Origin: Leptospira sp.
GTDB lineage: Bacteria; Spirochaetota; Leptospiria; Leptospirales; Leptospiraceae
Direction: 5' to 3'
NCBI GenBank assembly: GCA_020831715.1
Contig: JAFIGA010000264.1
Location: 1 to 51,674, forward strand
Length of the DNA stretch: 51,674 bases
Position numbers and translations under genes: made by a program. The notes under the pieces are model-generated. The model saw only the letters and a list, made by a program, of their open reading frames with translations, did no database searches and was not told the DNA's origin. This document shows, one piece after another, positions 11,829-22,830 of this stretch. Numbering within the stretch: position 1 is the stretch's first letter; every line of letters begins with the position of its first letter.

Positions 11829-13023
11829 GACCATTCCCGGTTAGATAAGTTGTGGTTGTAGTTAGATGTTCCAGACCCATTGGCCCTCTAACATGGAGTT
11901 TTCCTGTAGAAATACCCACCTCAGCTCCTAATCCGAATTGACCACCATCATGAAATCTAGTTGAGCAGTTAACAAAGATTCCGGCAGAATCTATATTCTC
12001 TTGGAATTTTTTAATATTTTGAAAATCTTTGGAGAGTATGGTTTCAGTATGACCGGAAGAAAATTCATTTATAAAATGAATCGCCTCATCCAAGGAAGAT
12101 ACCATTTTTAAAGAAAGCCTAAGATCCAAAAATTCTTCATCGTAACTACCGTTTATAATTTGAACATTTTTGGTTTTTAATGCATCCAGAAGTTCTTTCT
12201 TATAGGGATAGTTTTCATGGATAATTAGATTTTCCAAAGCATTGCATACTCCGGGTCTTTGCACTTTGGAATTTAAAACAATTGAAATTGTATCATCCTT
12301 GTCTGCAGATTCATCCACGAATAGATTCACAACACCTTTGTCATGTTTTACAACAGAAATAGAAGATAGTTCTGTTACTGTTCGTATCAATCCTTCTCCC
12401 CCTCTGGGAACTACTATATCTATGAATTGATCCAGCTTTAGAAGTGAAGGTAGAATTTCTCTATCTGTCTCTTCCATAAATACCACCGCATCCTCAGGTA
12501 GATTGTGTATTTTTAATAATTGAGAAAATATACTCGCAAGAATTGTATTGGAGTGAAGGGCTTCCTTGCCACCTCTAAGAATGCATGCATTACCTGATTT
12601 GAAACATAGGCTTGCCACATCAATGGTAACATTGGGTCTTGATTCATAGATTACCAATAATACACCAATAGGAACCTTTTTTGTTATGAGTTCCACTCCA
12701 TTGGGAAGAGTTGTCCCTCGAGTAACAGCCCCCACCGGATCTTCTAAATTGGCGATGTCTCGAACTGAATTGGCAATACCTTGTATTCTCTCAGGTGTGA
12801 GTAGTAAACGATCCATTAGACTCGAGGCAAGTTTTTTCGACTCGCCTTCGGCAATGTCTTTTTTATTTGCCTCTATGATTGCATCTGTGTTTTTTTCCAA
12901 TTCGCCGGCTAGTTCTCTGAGAATTGTATTTTTTGTTTCTGAAGTAAGAGACTTAATATGACGCTTCGCAACCCAGGCTCTTTTGGCTATGGATTCTGAA
13001 TATTCTTTCCAATTATTACTCAT
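11818..13023 (-). CDS. proA: Gamma-glutamyl phosphate reductase
   Basis: [39 protein letters not shown]. Confidence 0.97.
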   Translation of the reverse strand: MSNNWKEYSESIAKRAWVAKRHIKSLTSETKNTILRELAGELEKNTDAIIEANKKDIAEGESKKLASSLMDRLLLTPERIQGIANSVRDIANLEDPVGAVTRGTTLPNGVELITKKVPIGVLLVIYESRPNVTIDVASLCFKSGNACILRGGKEALHSNTILASIFSQLLKIHNLPEDAVVFMEETDREILPSLLKLDQFIDIVVPRGGEGLIRTVTELSSISVVKHDKGVVNLFVDESADKDDTISIVLNSKVQRPGVCNALENLIIHENYPYKKELLDALKTKNVQIINGSYDEEFLDLRLSLKMVSSLDEAIHFINEFSSGHTETILSKDFQNIKKFQENIDSAGIFVNCSTRFHDGGQFGLGAEVGISTGKLHVRGPMGLEHLTTTTTYLTGNGHVR

Positions 13024-13861
13024 CTAAAAATCTCCTCATCCACTCTTCGTATTTGAATTTTTCTCTGAGAGGAGTAGTTGAGGCAATAACAGTTCCTTTC
13101 CCTTTACCCTCAAAGAATCTATCCATGTTGGATGGATCTGTTCCATTCAATATACAGGTAGTGACCCCAAAATTCAATAGAATTTTTGCTGCTTTCAGTT
13201 TGGTATTCATTCCCCCCGTGCCGGGACCGGAAGGACCCAGAGCATGAGAAAATTCCTCATCACTGACTGCATCCATGTAAGAAATCAATTTTCCTTGTTT
13301 TAAATACCCATCCACACTTGTTAAAATAAGTAATACATCAGCTCCCAATAGACTTGCCACCATAGCCGACAATAAATCATTATCTCCCAGATTCAATTCT
13401 TCGGTTGCAATGGAATCGTTTTCATTTACGATGGGAAGTATATTCCAATCCAGTAATTTTTTAAAAGTATTGGAAAGATTTTTATAACCTTCCTCGGATT
13501 GAATATCTGCTTTACCGAAAAGAATCTGAGCAATGGGAATGTTAACTTGAGAAAAGAAATTTTCATATAATTTCATTAGTTTGTTCTGACCCATTGCCGC
13601 CAAAGCTTGCTTTTCGTTAAGAGATACCTTGGATTTTATTTCCTTGGAAAAAGTATCCTTATAGACCGACCGACCTTGAGCAATGGCACCACTCGAAACC
13701 AAAACAACTTTCTTGCCTTCATCACGTAATTTTCTAATGGAACCTGTGAGTCGATATAAAAAATCGTTCACTTGCTTCTTGTCACCGGAGACTCTTGCAG
13801 AGCCAACTTTTATAATTACTATTTTAGAGTTTTTTATTCTTTCAGCGATGGATTGCTTCAT
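13016..13861 (-). CDS. proB: Glutamate 5-kinase (short form, no PUA domain)
   Basis: [37 protein letters not shown]. Confidence 0.95.
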   Translation of the reverse strand: MKQSIAERIKNSKIVIIKVGSARVSGDKKQVNDFLYRLTGSIRKLRDEGKKVVLVSSGAIAQGRSVYKDTFSKEIKSKVSLNEKQALAAMGQNKLMKLYENFFSQVNIPIAQILFGKADIQSEEGYKNLSNTFKKLLDWNILPIVNENDSIATEELNLGDNDLLSAMVASLLGADVLLILTSVDGYLKQGKLISYMDAVSDEEFSHALGPSGPGTGGMNTKLKAAKILLNFGVTTCILNGTDPSNMDRFFEGKGKGTVIASTTPLREKFKYEEWMRRFLDE

Positions 13862-13884
13862 AATTAAATTCTATTGTTTATATT

Positions 13885-14880
13885 TTATTTGTTAAAAAAA
13901 TATTCATCAATTCTCTGCAATAGATGATCCAGTCCAATTTCTTTGTCGGCAGAAATTGGTATGATTTCCCCTATATCATTGAATTCGACCAACATTTCTT
14001 TGGTAAAATCATCTTCCCCTTCCCAAAGATCTGTTTTGTTCAGAACAATCAAAAAAGGCATTGTTAGAAGAATTGGATCATAGCTTTCCATTTCTTTTCT
14101 GAGCAGGTCTAAATCTTCTCTAATGGTTAATTTTGAACCATCCAATAAGAAAAGAATCCCTTTCACTCTTTCAATATGTTTTAAAAATGAGAGACCTAAT
14201 CCTTGCCCCTTACTTGCACCTTCTATGATTCCCGGGATATCGGCTAAAGTATAGCGAAAACTATCTCCGTATCGTTTCACAACACCTAAATTAGGAATTA
14301 AAGTAGTGAATGCATAATTTGCAATTTTTGGATGAGCTTCTGTAATTTTAGAGAGTAGGGTAGATTTTCCGGCATTGGGAAGACCCACAATTCCTATATC
14401 TGCTAGAAGTTTAAGACTAAGGAGAATATTTTTAACCTCTCCTTCCTCACCCGGCTGGGCAAATTTAGGAGCTTGTAAGGTTGCCGATTTGAAAAAAGTA
14501 TTTCCCTTTCCGCCTCTCCCACCAAGAGCAATAATAACTTCAGATTCTTCTTCGAAATCATGGATAAGTTCTAAAGTATCGCGGTCAAAAACCTGAGTTC
14601 CCACAGGAACTTTAAGAATGAGATCTTCACCATCTTTACCAAATCTATTTCTTCCTGTTCCGGGAGATCCAGGTAGGGCTTTGTATGTTTTCTCAGGGAG
14701 ATATTTATCTAAAGTTTGTATCGAGGTTTCCGCTCGGAGAATGATGTTGCCACCTTTTCCTCCGTCACCACCATCAGGTCCACCGAATTCCGCATATTTT
14801 TCATGGCGGAAGTGAGCAGAACCCGCACCACCATGTCCGGCAGACACAATGATCGGGACTTCATCAATAAACTTAGACAG
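13885..14880 (-). CDS. obgE: GTPase Obg/CgtA
   Basis: [35 protein letters not shown]. The frame extends upstream of the GTG at 14847 as [12 protein letters not shown]-, matching the Obg N-terminus and implying a CTG start at 14880. Confidence 0.9.
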   Translation of the reverse strand: MSKFIDEVPIIVSAGHGGAGSAHFRHEKYAEFGGPDGGDGGKGGNIILRAETSIQTLDKYLPEKTYKALPGSPGTGRNRFGKDGEDLILKVPVGTQVFDRDTLELIHDFEEESEVIIALGGRGGKGNTFFKSATLQAPKFAQPGEEGEVKNILLSLKLLADIGIVGLPNAGKSTLLSKITEAHPKIANYAFTTLIPNLGVVKRYGDSFRYTLADIPGIIEGASKGQGLGLSFLKHIERVKGILFLLDGSKLTIREDLDLLRKEMESYDPILLTMPFLIVLNKTDLWEGEDDFTKEMLVEFNDIGEIIPISADKEIGLDHLLQRIDEYFFNK

Positions 14881-14894
14881 AGTTAGTAGAGTGC

Positions 14895-15155
14895 TTAGGC
14901 ACTCAGCGGATATACAGAAACTTTCTTTCTGGTTTTATCTACGTGTTCAAAAGTAACAACCCCATCAACCAAGGCAAATAAGGTATGGTCACGACCTACA
15001 CCAACATTTTTACCTGGCTTAACAGCTGTTCCTCTCTGACGAATCAAAATATTGCCGGCTATAGCTTTCTGTCCGCCATATATTTTCACTCCCAATCGTT
15101 TCGATTCGGAATCTCTACCGTTCTTGGATGAACCGCCACCTTTCTTATGTGCCAT
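14895..15155 (-). CDS. rpmA: 50S ribosomal protein L27
   Basis: [42 protein letters not shown]. Confidence 0.98.
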   Translation of the reverse strand: MAHKKGGGSSKNGRDSESKRLGVKIYGGQKAIAGNILIRQRGTAVKPGKNVGVGRDHTLFALVDGVVTFEHVDKTRKKVSVYPLSA

Positions 15156-15172
15156 AACTAAGCTCCTTAAAT

Positions 15173-15532
15173 TTAGGAAACGGAAGACGTTTCCTTTATT
15201 ATTTCTTCTACAAGTTTAATTCGAACCTCTTCAGGATGTTCCTTAACGAGTTCTTCTAAACCAACAATTACCATTTGAAAAGCTTGGTCAATTGTGATAG
15301 TTAGTTTGGGATTTCTGATTTCCACTAAATGAAAAGCCAATAACCCATCCTGTTTAACCACTTTCTCTACAAGCTTTTGCTTATTCAAATACAAAAACAA
15401 GGTTTGGAGTAATACTGATACTCCGGCACAGAGAGGATTCGATCCTCGGTTGCCTAAATCTAGGGATGCATGTCCGGAAGATTTAAGCCCGGTAAAAATA
15501 CCTTCCCTTGTGTACAATTCAATTTCTATCAA
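15173..15532 (-). CDS. prp: Ribosomal-processing cysteine protease Prp-like (YsxB)
   Basis: [21 protein letters not shown] contains the His/Cys dyad. A TTG start at 15532 overlaps the rplU TGA stop as TTGA. Confidence 0.8.
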   Translation of the reverse strand: MIEIELYTREGIFTGLKSSGHASLDLGNRGSNPLCAGVSVLLQTLFLYLNKQKLVEKVVKQDGLLAFHLVEIRNPKLTITIDQAFQMVIVGLEELVKEHPEEVRIKLVEEIIKETSSVS

Positions 15533-15840
15533 GCTGGAACTATTGACACAACCTGAAGTTTCTGAAGGGATTGTCTGTGACCCCATCTTCTCATGTAATT
15601 CTTTCTTCTCTTATATTTGAATCCGTCGATTTTCTTCCCTTTTACATCTTCTAGAACTTTTACTGTTACTTTTGCAGACGAAAGGGGAGAAGCTCCTACA
15701 TTTACTTTATTGTCTTCTGCTACTAGGAGAACATTCGCATTGAATTCTTCCCCTGGATTCTTTCCACTTTTTTCGGAAAGGAAAACTTGATCTTTTTCTA
15801 CTTTAAACTGCTTGTTTCCGACTGATATGATTGCAAACAT
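15529..15840 (-). CDS. rplU: 50S ribosomal protein L21
   Basis: [18 protein letters not shown]...[20 protein letters not shown] at 15840 chosen. Confidence 0.97.
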   Translation of the reverse strand: MFAIISVGNKQFKVEKDQVFLSEKSGKNPGEEFNANVLLVAEDNKVNVGASPLSSAKVTVKVLEDVKGKKIDGFKYKRRKNYMRRWGHRQSLQKLQVVSIVPA

Positions 15841-15951
15841 AGGATTATCCTTAAAACTTGGGCTTTTCTCCACGGTTTCAAGACCACTTCTTATGTCAAT
15901 TAAAATCTACATAGACAGGAAAAATGGAAACAAATTCATGGTAATTAAATT

Positions 15952-17754
15952 ATGGAAATTCGCAATATAGCAATCATCGCACACGTAGACCATGGGAAGA
16001 CAACCCTTTTGGATGTAATCCTTAGACAGACCGGATCAGTAAATGCCAAAGAAGACAGAGAAAGAATTATGGATTCCAACGCTCTTGAGCAAGAGAAAGG
16101 AATTACAATCCTTGCAAAAAATACATCCGTTATATTTAAAGATACTCGTATTAATGTCGTAGACACACCGGGACACGCCGACTTCGGCGGAGAAGTAGAA
16201 AGGGTTTTATCAACTACAGACTGTACTTTGCTGCTTATAGACGCATTCGACGGTCCTATGCCGCAGACAAGATTTGTATTGGGTAAATCCCTTCAGTTAG
16301 GGCACAAACCGATCGTTGTTGTGAATAAAGTTGACCGTGACGGTGCTAGACCGGATTTCGCAATCGACAAAGTATTTGACCTATTTTCTGATTTGGGTGC
16401 AACCGACGAACAATTGGATTTTCCTATCATTTATACTTCTGCTATCCAGGGCTGGGCTGTTATGGACATGAAAGATGCACCCGGTAAGTCCATTGAGCCA
16501 CTGTTGGATTTGGTTCTTAAGCATGTTCCCAAAGTGGAAAATAAAGATGACCACCCAACTCAATTCCAAGTAACATCTCTTGATTACAACGAGTATGTGG
16601 GAAGAATAGCAGTAGGAAAAATCTATGCTGGCAAACTTACTAAGGGAAAAGACGTAACTTTAGTTAAAATTAACGGCACAACGGCAAACTATAAAATTAC
16701 CAAATTATTTGGATTCCAAGGATTGCAAAGAATTGAAAAAGATGAGTTGGGGTCTGGTGATATAGTTGCTATTGCTGGTATTCCCGATGTATTTATCGGA
16801 GACACAGTTTGTGATCTTGGAAATCCGGTACCTCTACCTGCGATTCAAGTAGAAGAACCCACAGTATCCATGTTTTTCTTGGTAAACAATTCTCCATTCG
16901 CCGGAAAGGAAGGAAAATATGTTACCACTAGAAATCTAAGAGAACGACTCGACAGGGAGCTGGAAACGAATGTTGCTCTAAGATTGGAAGAGACGGAAGA
17001 TAAGGATAGATTCAAAATCTTAGGGAGAGGAGAACTTCACCTATCAATATTAATTGAAACCATGAGAAGAGAAGGATATGAATTGAATGTTTCTCGTCCT
17101 GAAGTTATTATCAAAAAAGGTGAAAATGGCGAGAAATTAGAACCATTTGAAACTTTAGTAATGGATTTACCTGACCAGTTTACCGGAACTATTATTGCAG
17201 AACTGAACCGCAGAAAAGGTGACATGACCATGATGGATGCCCACCCAACAGGTATGACCCGTGTGGAATACATCATTCCGACCAGAGGAATCATCGGCTT
17301 TAGAGGATTTTTCATTTCTGAAACTCGTGGTGAAGGCGTAATGTCTAGCCGATTCCTGAAGTTTGATAACTATAAAGGTGATATCCCCGGAAGAAAAAAT
17401 GGCGCATTGATTTCGATGGATAGTGGAGAGACAACAGCATATGCATTGTGGAAGGCACAAGAAAGAGGAGATTTATTTGTAGCTCCTCAAACAGCCGTAT
17501 ACCCGGGTATGATCATTGGTATGCACAGTCGAGATAATGATTTGGAAGTAAACCCTGTTCGAGAAAAGAAGTTAACGAACGTAAGAGCTTCCGGATCGGA
17601 TGATGCCATTCGACTCACTCCGCACAAGAAACTTTCCCTGGAACAATCCATAGAATTTTTGGATGATGATGAGTTATTGGAAGTAACACCAATGAGCTTA
17701 AGACTTAGAAAAAAATATTTGGATGCAAACCAACGAAAAAAGGCTAAGAGCTAG
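15952..17754 (+). CDS. typA: Translational GTPase TypA/BipA
   Basis: [34 protein letters not shown]-terminal TypA domain. Confidence 0.97.
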   Translation: MEIRNIAIIAHVDHGKTTLLDVILRQTGSVNAKEDRERIMDSNALEQEKGITILAKNTSVIFKDTRINVVDTPGHADFGGEVERVLSTTDCTLLLIDAFDGPMPQTRFVLGKSLQLGHKPIVVVNKVDRDGARPDFAIDKVFDLFSDLGATDEQLDFPIIYTSAIQGWAVMDMKDAPGKSIEPLLDLVLKHVPKVENKDDHPTQFQVTSLDYNEYVGRIAVGKIYAGKLTKGKDVTLVKINGTTANYKITKLFGFQGLQRIEKDELGSGDIVAIAGIPDVFIGDTVCDLGNPVPLPAIQVEEPTVSMFFLVNNSPFAGKEGKYVTTRNLRERLDRELETNVALRLEETEDKDRFKILGRGELHLSILIETMRREGYELNVSRPEVIIKKGENGEKLEPFETLVMDLPDQFTGTIIAELNRRKGDMTMMDAHPTGMTRVEYIIPTRGIIGFRGFFISETRGEGVMSSRFLKFDNYKGDIPGRKNGALISMDSGETTAYALWKAQERGDLFVAPQTAVYPGMIIGMHSRDNDLEVNPVREKKLTNVRASGSDDAIRLTPHKKLSLEQSIEFLDDDELLEVTPMSLRLRKKYLDANQRKKAKS

Positions 17755-17781
17755 TTTAATTTTTTTATTAAAATTCAAATA

Positions 17782-17820
17782 AAACCCGTTTTCGGTTTCG
17801 AAGACGGGTTTTTGTTTTTT
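17782..17820 (+). terminator. Rho-independent terminator of typA, possibly bidirectional
   Basis: 12-bp stem AAACCCGTTTTC/GAAGACGGGTTT (one G-U pair), loop GGTTTC, followed by a T-rich tract. Lies between convergent genes. Confidence 0.85.
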
Positions 17821-19298
17821 TAGAAGCCGAATTTCTTTAAAGCATCCTTTGCTCCATCAGGAATTTTTCCTTTCAATGCATCCTTTACAGCTCCTTTTAA
17901 AAGCCCAGCAATGGAAGGAAGATTTATACCCAAGCTTACGTTGGGACTTTTGATGGAACCGGTTGATTTAAATGGCAATGCCACTCTGTCACCTTCCATT
18001 AGGTTTCCCAAAATTTCTTTTTTGATTACTGTGGTATCCACACCTTTTGCACCTTCCAGTGCTTTGTTGATTCCTGCCAAAGCTTTATCGGATTCTTGTT
18101 TGGTTGCAACGATTTTGGCATTCATCGAATGGGTGCTATTGGTCAACTGTATCCAAGTTCCTTCCATGATTTTTAAATCATAGTGCTTAGTTGTAAAATT
18201 AGGTGAATCTTTAAAAATGACTTTTCCTTGTGTATAACCAATTTTGGCTTGAACATCTTTTTGCAATTCTACTTTTTGAGCGATCTTGTCCATTTTAATA
18301 TTGAGAGAGTTCAATGCAGGAAGTCCACCGGCAAGGGCATCAAAAGCAGCAAATCCATTCATATAAGTGCCTTCTTTGATTTTAACAGAATGCACTACGG
18401 ATGGATTGACTAAACCTGTTTTAGTTTCGAAAGGTTGAATTTTTCCTGAAGAATTCAATAGAAACAATGCTGACTCTTTACTATTGGCTCCTATCACAGA
18501 AAGATTAAAGGAAAGATCTAGATTTACACTATTGTGTTTTTCCAAATTATCAGGAACAATATCTAAATTCTTTAACAAGATAGTAGCTGATGTAAGATTG
18601 ATAACCTGCTTAGTTTTCTGCATTGTAACAGAAATATTTCCATTTTTTATACCAAGCTCACCCATAGATATGGATATCGGAATAGATTTTATAGTGAAAG
18701 GTTCTTTGGATTCTACTTCTTCCAATTTTTTTCCTTCCAATTCTTTTTCAGCTTTTATTCTTTCTGCGATTGCTTCCGGGCTTAATTTAGGATTTGGTTC
18801 TCCATTTACGGTAATAGGAGGTTGAAATAGTGGTGAAAGACTATTGGATCCATTTTCAAAAAGTACCAAAGACACCTTAGGCTCATTGAGAATTAATTTA
18901 TTTAGCCTAAATTCTTTGGATAGAATTGCTCCTAAGCTGAGTCCCAGATCAATCTTCTCCAGTGAAATAACCGAAGATTTCATATCTTCACGTTTGTCTA
19001 GATCGGTTCCGGCATCGGCTACGGCATCTCTTCTTCCCAGTTTGATTCCTTCTATTCCCACAGAACTAAGAGCCGAAAAAAGACTAATATTAACTTTTTT
19101 TACTTCCGCTCTTACATTCATTGAAGATTCTATTTGTTTTACAATGAAATTCGGGGTTACGAAAGAACCAAGAGACATCAGTCCGATGACTGAAATTAAA
19201 ATAATGAGAAGTAATAAAACTCCTACTCCAATACCTATTTTCTTTATCATAGAGTTAATTCCTTTAAAATTGATTTCTTCAATTTTAGGAATAGCCAT
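17820..19298 (-). CDS. AsmA-like/hypothetical membrane-anchored protein
   Basis: N-terminal TM followed by AsmA-like beta-rich sequence (SISMGELGIKNGNISV). Confidence 0.6.
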   Translation of the reverse strand: MAIPKIEEINFKGINSMIKKIGIGVGVLLLLIILISVIGLMSLGSFVTPNFIVKQIESSMNVRAEVKKVNISLFSALSSVGIEGIKLGRRDAVADAGTDLDKREDMKSSVISLEKIDLGLSLGAILSKEFRLNKLILNEPKVSLVLFENGSNSLSPLFQPPITVNGEPNPKLSPEAIAERIKAEKELEGKKLEEVESKEPFTIKSIPISISMGELGIKNGNISVTMQKTKQVINLTSATILLKNLDIVPDNLEKHNSVNLDLSFNLSVIGANSKESALFLLNSSGKIQPFETKTGLVNPSVVHSVKIKEGTYMNGFAAFDALAGGLPALNSLNIKMDKIAQKVELQKDVQAKIGYTQGKVIFKDSPNFTTKHYDLKIMEGTWIQLTNSTHSMNAKIVATKQESDKALAGINKALEGAKGVDTTVIKKEILGNLMEGDRVALPFKSTGSIKSPNVSLGINLPSIAGLLKGAVKDALKGKIPDGAKDALKKFGF

Positions 19299-19330
19299 GA
19301 TTTTGCAAGGAATAAAAATTTATATATTAA

Positions 19331-19795
19331 TTATAAAAACTTTACCGAGCTTATAATCTGAGACAGTTGCGCATAGAGTGCATCAGATATTTTTCCATCT
19401 GTATTGAAGGTTGCTAGATACAATCTGTAACCATTTGCCAAGACATAAAGACACCAATGCCTGTCTTCTTTCATGAATTCGCATGAAATGATATCTGTTC
19501 CTTGAGAATTTTTAAATCTAGCTACCAAATCTTCATTGAATTCGACACCATGAATCGCTAGATAATTTTTCATCTCTGATTCCGAATCGGCAAGTTGCTT
19601 TTTGTTTTCAAAAGAATAAACTTGTAGAACGCCCCCTAAAGAAGCATCAAAAAAAGCAGGAATTCCTTCTACAACCATGCTTTCCCAATAGCTTGGATAT
19701 TGAAATTCAAACCATTTCTGTGGCGATTGAAAAGTTTTAAATTGGATTGGTTCTTGCAAAAAATCTTCCTCGATTGACAATATCCATAGTTTCAT
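19331..19795 (-). CDS. Hypothetical protein
   Basis: ORF with coherent composition; probable ATG at 19795. Confidence 0.6.
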   Translation of the reverse strand: MKLWILSIEEDFLQEPIQFKTFQSPQKWFEFQYPSYWESMVVEGIPAFFDASLGGVLQVYSFENKKQLADSESEMKNYLAIHGVEFNEDLVARFKNSQGTDIISCEFMKEDRHWCLYVLANGYRLYLATFNTDGKISDALYAQLSQIISSVKFL

Positions 19796-19798
19796 TCC

Positions 19799-20830
19799 AT
19801 GCAAAAAATTCAACTGATATCAATATTCACTTCAGTCTTATTTTTGACACATTACGAGCTAAAAGCTATACCTGTTTATCAGAATGGTTTTCAAAACCCT
19901 GTAAGCATTGGAATGGGTGCCTTAGGTGTGGGACTGTCTCATCCTGTTTCCGGCATGTATAACAATCCGGGATATCTCAATCAACAAGGTATTTCATTAG
20001 TTGATTTAGGGATCAATTCTTCTATTTATGGGGGAAATTACTCGCCTATAAATCCCGGCGGCTTTGGTGGTTATTATAAATTTTCTGATTCGAAATGGGC
20101 GATTTATGGAGTGTATTCTTCCATGTATTCAAAATATTTACCCGATAGAGAAAATGTGAATTTAAATACAGCTCATTTGGGGCTTTCATACCAATTTCAG
20201 GAGAATTTAGTTCTATCAATGGGAGTGGGTCCTTCACTGGTTCATCGATTTCGTAGCTTAAGCAAATGGTCATTTAGCGGAAAGGCGAATTTATTGTATA
20301 CGTTAGGTGATGTGAGCATAGGTGGGATGGTTGAAATACCCGGAAGATTTTCAAGAGAAGACTATCGGGGCGGAGAAGAACTATTGGAAACTGCTCCGGA
20401 GCGAGTGAGTTTTGGTATGGAATATAGAATCTTCCCCAATATGGGAGTCTATGCTGAAGCTAGAAAAATCTTCTGGGAACGATCTGAATTCTTGCTCAAT
20501 GGTATCGATGAAACACCGGATTGGGAGAGGGGCATTGGTGCCGAATGGTCGTTTTCCGGATCTTTCTACTGGAGAAATATCGGTGATAGCAAATGGGAAA
20601 TAAGATCCGGTTTGGAATATGGGGGTGCTTATGATAGCAGTGGCAAAAATTTAAGGTCGGTAGGATTAGCCGGAGGTTTTGGATACAACTGGAAATGGGA
20701 TGAAGAATCCGAAAAAGAGAAAAACCTTTCCATCCAATTCGGGTTGCTGGATTATTCTATCACTTCCACAAAGAACAACAGATCTCCCGAGACGATTTAC
20801 TCATTTTCCTTGAGTTATTTATCCTACTAA
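19799..20830 (+). CDS. Hypothetical outer-membrane/beta-barrel-like protein
   Basis: Signal peptide and alternating amphipathic Gly/aromatic-rich strands. Confidence 0.6.
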   Translation: MQKIQLISIFTSVLFLTHYELKAIPVYQNGFQNPVSIGMGALGVGLSHPVSGMYNNPGYLNQQGISLVDLGINSSIYGGNYSPINPGGFGGYYKFSDSKWAIYGVYSSMYSKYLPDRENVNLNTAHLGLSYQFQENLVLSMGVGPSLVHRFRSLSKWSFSGKANLLYTLGDVSIGGMVEIPGRFSREDYRGGEELLETAPERVSFGMEYRIFPNMGVYAEARKIFWERSEFLLNGIDETPDWERGIGAEWSFSGSFYWRNIGDSKWEIRSGLEYGGAYDSSGKNLRSVGLAGGFGYNWKWDEESEKEKNLSIQFGLLDYSITSTKNNRSPETIYSFSLSYLSY

Positions 20831-20950
20831 TGCTTAATAATAAAGCATTTTGATTAATTACTCAATATTTGGATTATGTCTCCTTAGCTTAAATGTTCAA
20901 TAATTCCGCTATAAACCTTAGATTTAGGCATATTGAGTTAAAATCAGATT

Positions 20951-20965
20951 TGGCACATTTTTTGC
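20951..20965 (+). promoter_or_regulatory. Sigma-54 (RpoN) promoter
   Basis: TGGCAC-N5-TTGC with exact spacing, 23 nt upstream of the ATG at 20988. Confidence 0.8.
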
Positions 20966-20987
20966 AAAGTATAAGAATGAGGTTCTT

Positions 20988-22808
20988 ATGTTTGATTTTA
21001 CTGTCTCAAAAAGAAAGGTAGTTCGATTCCGAGGTCAAAATAAAGTGATCGGTGGGCTTACTGACAAAGATAAGATCGCCGTTTTGCTCTATATATCCAA
21101 AGAATTTGCCAATGTAGATAAAGAAGATGATTTATTTTTCACTGTAATGCATATTTGCCAAGAAATATTCGAAGCAGATAATGTAACTTTGCGGTTATTT
21201 GATGGAGACTATTTAGTTCCGGTTAAATATCTAAAAGAAACGGAGCCTCCTAGAAGAAATATTCTTCCCAGTGAAGGATACTCCGGTGCAACATTTTCAA
21301 GCAAAGAACCCATGCTCTTCCAAGATTTGGAGAACATGAATGATTTCATTGATGAACAAGAAAAAACACGTTGTGTTATGTGTATACCCCTTGTTCAAAA
21401 AGATGATATTCTGGGTACACTGTCGGTTGAGAATGAAATGGAAAATTTCTATATTACCGATGACTTGGAAATTTTGGAAGCCTTGGGATCTCAATTGACA
21501 CTTGCATTATCTGGAGTTAGGCTAATTGAGGGATTGATGACGGCAAGAGCTAGGGAAGCAGCGATATTGTCTCAATTGGAATGGGATATGAAAATGGGAA
21601 GAAATGTACAGAATCAAATCTTGCCACAAAATCTTTCCCCTTGGAACGGACTGTATTTCGGAACATACTATGAGCCTATGGTAGAGGTAAGTGGAGACCT
21701 TTATGACGTCGTAAGACAAGGAAATTCCCTGACAGCTATCAACATTGATGTATCAGGTCATGGGATTCCTGCTGCTTTGGTAACCATGGCTATCCACCAT
21801 CATTTTAGGAGATGTGTTCAGTCCGGTTTGGGATTATCGGAGATTATGGAAGAATTGGGTGAATCACTGAGAGGTCAGCTTCCTGAATCTACATATTTTA
21901 CAGCATTTATTGTAAGGATATTTTCTGATTATACCTATGGTTATATCAATGCAGGTCATCAAAAAATGCTTCATATTCATGGAGAAACCATGGAAGTTGA
22001 TGAACTGGATACCAAAGGTGTCCCTCTGGGAATTTTGGAAGTAAGAAAAGATGAATATGAAGAAAAACAAGGTAAGCTTGTACCCGGCGATATGTTGGTT
22101 ATGCTTACTGATGGATTCGCTGAACAAAAAAATGCGGAAAAGCAAGAAGCCGGGACGGATGCTGTAATCAATTGGATTTTAGAAGAAAAGAAGTCTTTGG
22201 AGGAAACCGAAAAGAAATTGTTTGTTCGAGATTTGGCTAATCGTTTTGTGGAAAGGTACAAAGCATTTAAAGGTGATGTTGGAAATGGTGATGATCTTTC
22301 ACTATTGATGATCCAATGCAATAACACAATTACCGAAGCAATTCCTTACATGCAACAGGCAAAAATTGCCAACAGCAAAAGAAAAGATGAAGATACCTAT
22401 GCAATGGCATTAAAGGCTTATAAAATCGATCCTTCATTGAAAGAAAATTTGAGCTTCTTGGGAAAAATAAATTATAGAGATGGAAACTATAATGAGGCGA
22501 TAAAATACTTTTCCGAATATTTAATTACTACCGGAGAAGATACGGCTATTTCCCATTTCATGCTAGCTAGAGCTTATTTTAAGGCTGATAGGATTCCGGA
22601 AGCAAAGAGATCTTTGAAAAAATCTCTATCTTGCGATCACAGTTTTGCTAAGTCAAGTTTATTGTTGGCAAGATGTTATTTGAAAGAAAATGCGAAACCT
22701 AAAGCAATTAAAGTATTGCAACAAGGAGTGAAAAGCACTCCGAATAGCGATATACTGAAGAGTTCGCTATTGAGACTTGAAGGAAACAAGCAAAAAGTTT
22801 CTGCTTAA
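20988..22808 (+). CDS. GAF domain - SpoIIE/PP2C phosphatase - TPR protein
   Basis: GAF region (LRLFDGDYLVP...); SpoIIE core (GDLYDVVRQGN...DVSGHGIPAALVTMA...INAGHQ...LTDGFAE); C-terminal TPRs. Confidence 0.9.
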   Translation: MFDFTVSKRKVVRFRGQNKVIGGLTDKDKIAVLLYISKEFANVDKEDDLFFTVMHICQEIFEADNVTLRLFDGDYLVPVKYLKETEPPRRNILPSEGYSGATFSSKEPMLFQDLENMNDFIDEQEKTRCVMCIPLVQKDDILGTLSVENEMENFYITDDLEILEALGSQLTLALSGVRLIEGLMTARAREAAILSQLEWDMKMGRNVQNQILPQNLSPWNGLYFGTYYEPMVEVSGDLYDVVRQGNSLTAINIDVSGHGIPAALVTMAIHHHFRRCVQSGLGLSEIMEELGESLRGQLPESTYFTAFIVRIFSDYTYGYINAGHQKMLHIHGETMEVDELDTKGVPLGILEVRKDEYEEKQGKLVPGDMLVMLTDGFAEQKNAEKQEAGTDAVINWILEEKKSLEETEKKLFVRDLANRFVERYKAFKGDVGNGDDLSLLMIQCNNTITEAIPYMQQAKIANSKRKDEDTYAMALKAYKIDPSLKENLSFLGKINYRDGNYNEAIKYFSEYLITTGEDTAISHFMLARAYFKADRIPEAKRSLKKSLSCDHSFAKSSLLLARCYLKENAKPKAIKVLQQGVKSTPNSDILKSSLLRLEGNKQKVSA

Positions 22809-22830
22809 TTAAAAAATCTTGGAGAAAAGT

